Source: Planctomycetota bacterium | GTDB lineage: Bacteria > Planctomycetota > SZUA-567 | NCBI GenBank assembly: GCA_020060765.1 | Contig: JAGUZQ010000069.1 | Coordinates: forward strand, 36,722-100,721 | Direction: 5' to 3' | DNA length: 64,000 bases | Shown: in pieces, positions 63,649-64,000 of the stretch | Position numbering within the stretch: the stretch's first letter is position 1 | How the letters are laid out: each line of letters opens with the position of its first letter | Made by a program: the position numbers and the translations under genes | The notes under the pieces: model-generated | The model's input: the letters and a program-made list of their open reading frames with translations, nothing else | What the model was told of the DNA's origin: nothing | Databases searched by the model: none

Positions 63649-63753
63649 TTACTCCCACGGTAATTTAGCGATGGCGTTTTCCGCGTTCCCATGCGAATAC
63701 TGCGCGTAAATCCTCAGCGTTATCTCCGGGCTGGAATGACACTGTCCGCCCAT
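63649..63753 (-). pseudogene. C-terminal remnant of a tyrosine recombinase
   Basis: The last about 34 codons (CHSSPEITLRIYAQYSHGNAENAIAKLPWE in segments) match the C-terminus of phage-type integrases, including the LGHSS-like His box (here GQCHSS) and the catalytic Tyr in TLRIYAQY. Nothing integrase-like continues upstream; the sequence passes into an IS630-type transposase remnant on the opposite strand. Therefore it is a truncated fragment. Confidence 0.6.
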
Positions 63754-64000
63754 CCTATCGGAGGATGCTTTGAGCCGCTTGCACCGGATCATCCTGCAGC
63801 CCGCCACCACATTTGGCTTTGAAACGGATTTCTGGACCTGTCGGCGGATGATCCAAGTGGCACGAAAGCAACTTGGGGTCACGCTTTCACAGCCGACCAT
63901 GTGGCGCTTGTTGCGTTCCTTGAATCTGACGTATCAAAAACCGGAACGCGTCTATCATGAGGGCAGTGACGAGGCACGGAAGCAGTGGCTGCGGGTGGAA
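63752..64000 (+). pseudogene. IS630-type transposase fragment, runs off the window
   Basis: An open frame of 83 codons up to the window edge encodes LSEDALSRLHRIILQ ... FGFETDFWTCRRMIQVARKQ ... LGVTLSQPTMWRLLRSLNLT ... YQKPERVYHEGS, the winged-helix part that precedes the DDE domain in IS630-family transposases. The first about 50-60 residues of a normal transposase are missing, and the frame starts at the junction with an integrase remnant. It is therefore either 5'-truncated or disrupted; the DDE domain would lie outside. Confidence 0.7.

Overview
The window is about 58-60% GC by eye, gene-dense and bacterial, apart from two AT-richer patches. Cleaved signal peptides, periplasm-facing domains and a UDP-GlcNAc-derived diacetamido-uronate pathway suggest a Gram-negative envelope. 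A secreted clan-A glycoside hydrolase with carbohydrate-binding modules, a Cys-type sulfatase, an ADP-ribosylglycohydrolase fused to a lectin-like domain, and a DUF4912-GH57 protein resemble the PVC group (Lentisphaerota, Kiritimatiellota, Planctomycetota). That placement is an inference; no rRNA or other decisive marker is present.

Layout. 1-9143 (minus strand): glycerate kinase (cut by the window edge), a ferritin-like protein, birA, two membrane proteins, a DUF3841 gene, galE, a class III aminotransferase, lysA and hisI. 9392-11485: recG. 11590-21563 (minus): a complete F1Fo ATP synthase operon, order atpZ(frameshifted)-atpI-atpB-c(3 hairpins)-atpE-atpF-atpF'-atpH-atpA-atpG-atpD-atpC. A receiver-domain gene with a good sigma70 promoter lies upstream. 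22387-28836 (plus): glycoside hydrolase, ADP-ribosylglycohydrolase and GIY-YIG genes. 28841-31006 (minus): gpsA, a membrane protein and an HU-like gene. 31299-36196: sulfatase, then minus-strand response regulator, C39-like peptidase and TM2 protein. 36547-40392 (plus): GH13 and GH57 alpha-glucan enzymes. A perfect 16-bp parS-like palindrome follows at 40502. 40945-48282 (minus): one tight run of wbpD-, wbpE-, arsC- and wbpA-like genes, metX, metW and an FHA-GAF-sigma54 activator. 48586-61317 (plus): argS, two large TPR/transglutaminase-type paralogues, a DUF4388 protein, a CxxCxxCC protein and a protein with an embedded HPr-like domain. The window ends with a response-regulator/histidine kinase, an SDR, and a junction of integrase and IS630-type transposase remnants.

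The most unusual locus is the ATP synthase. It encodes a 250-residue c subunit with three hairpins, the middle one having Gln in place of the ion-binding carboxylate. It also encodes a short c subunit with a two-carboxylate Na+-type site, two b subunits that each have an extra N-terminal membrane helix and an extracytoplasmic domain, and a subunit a with an EF-hand/dockerin-like acidic loop on the predicted periplasmic side. Its atpZ-like gene is split at a nine-base homopolymer. The sequence suggests a heteromeric, probably Na+-coupled rotor with extra periplasmic structure.

Two families of short elements with conserved inverted ends and variable interiors are scattered through the window. 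One copy sits inside the ATP synthase operon, and another is inserted in frame in a membrane-protein gene.
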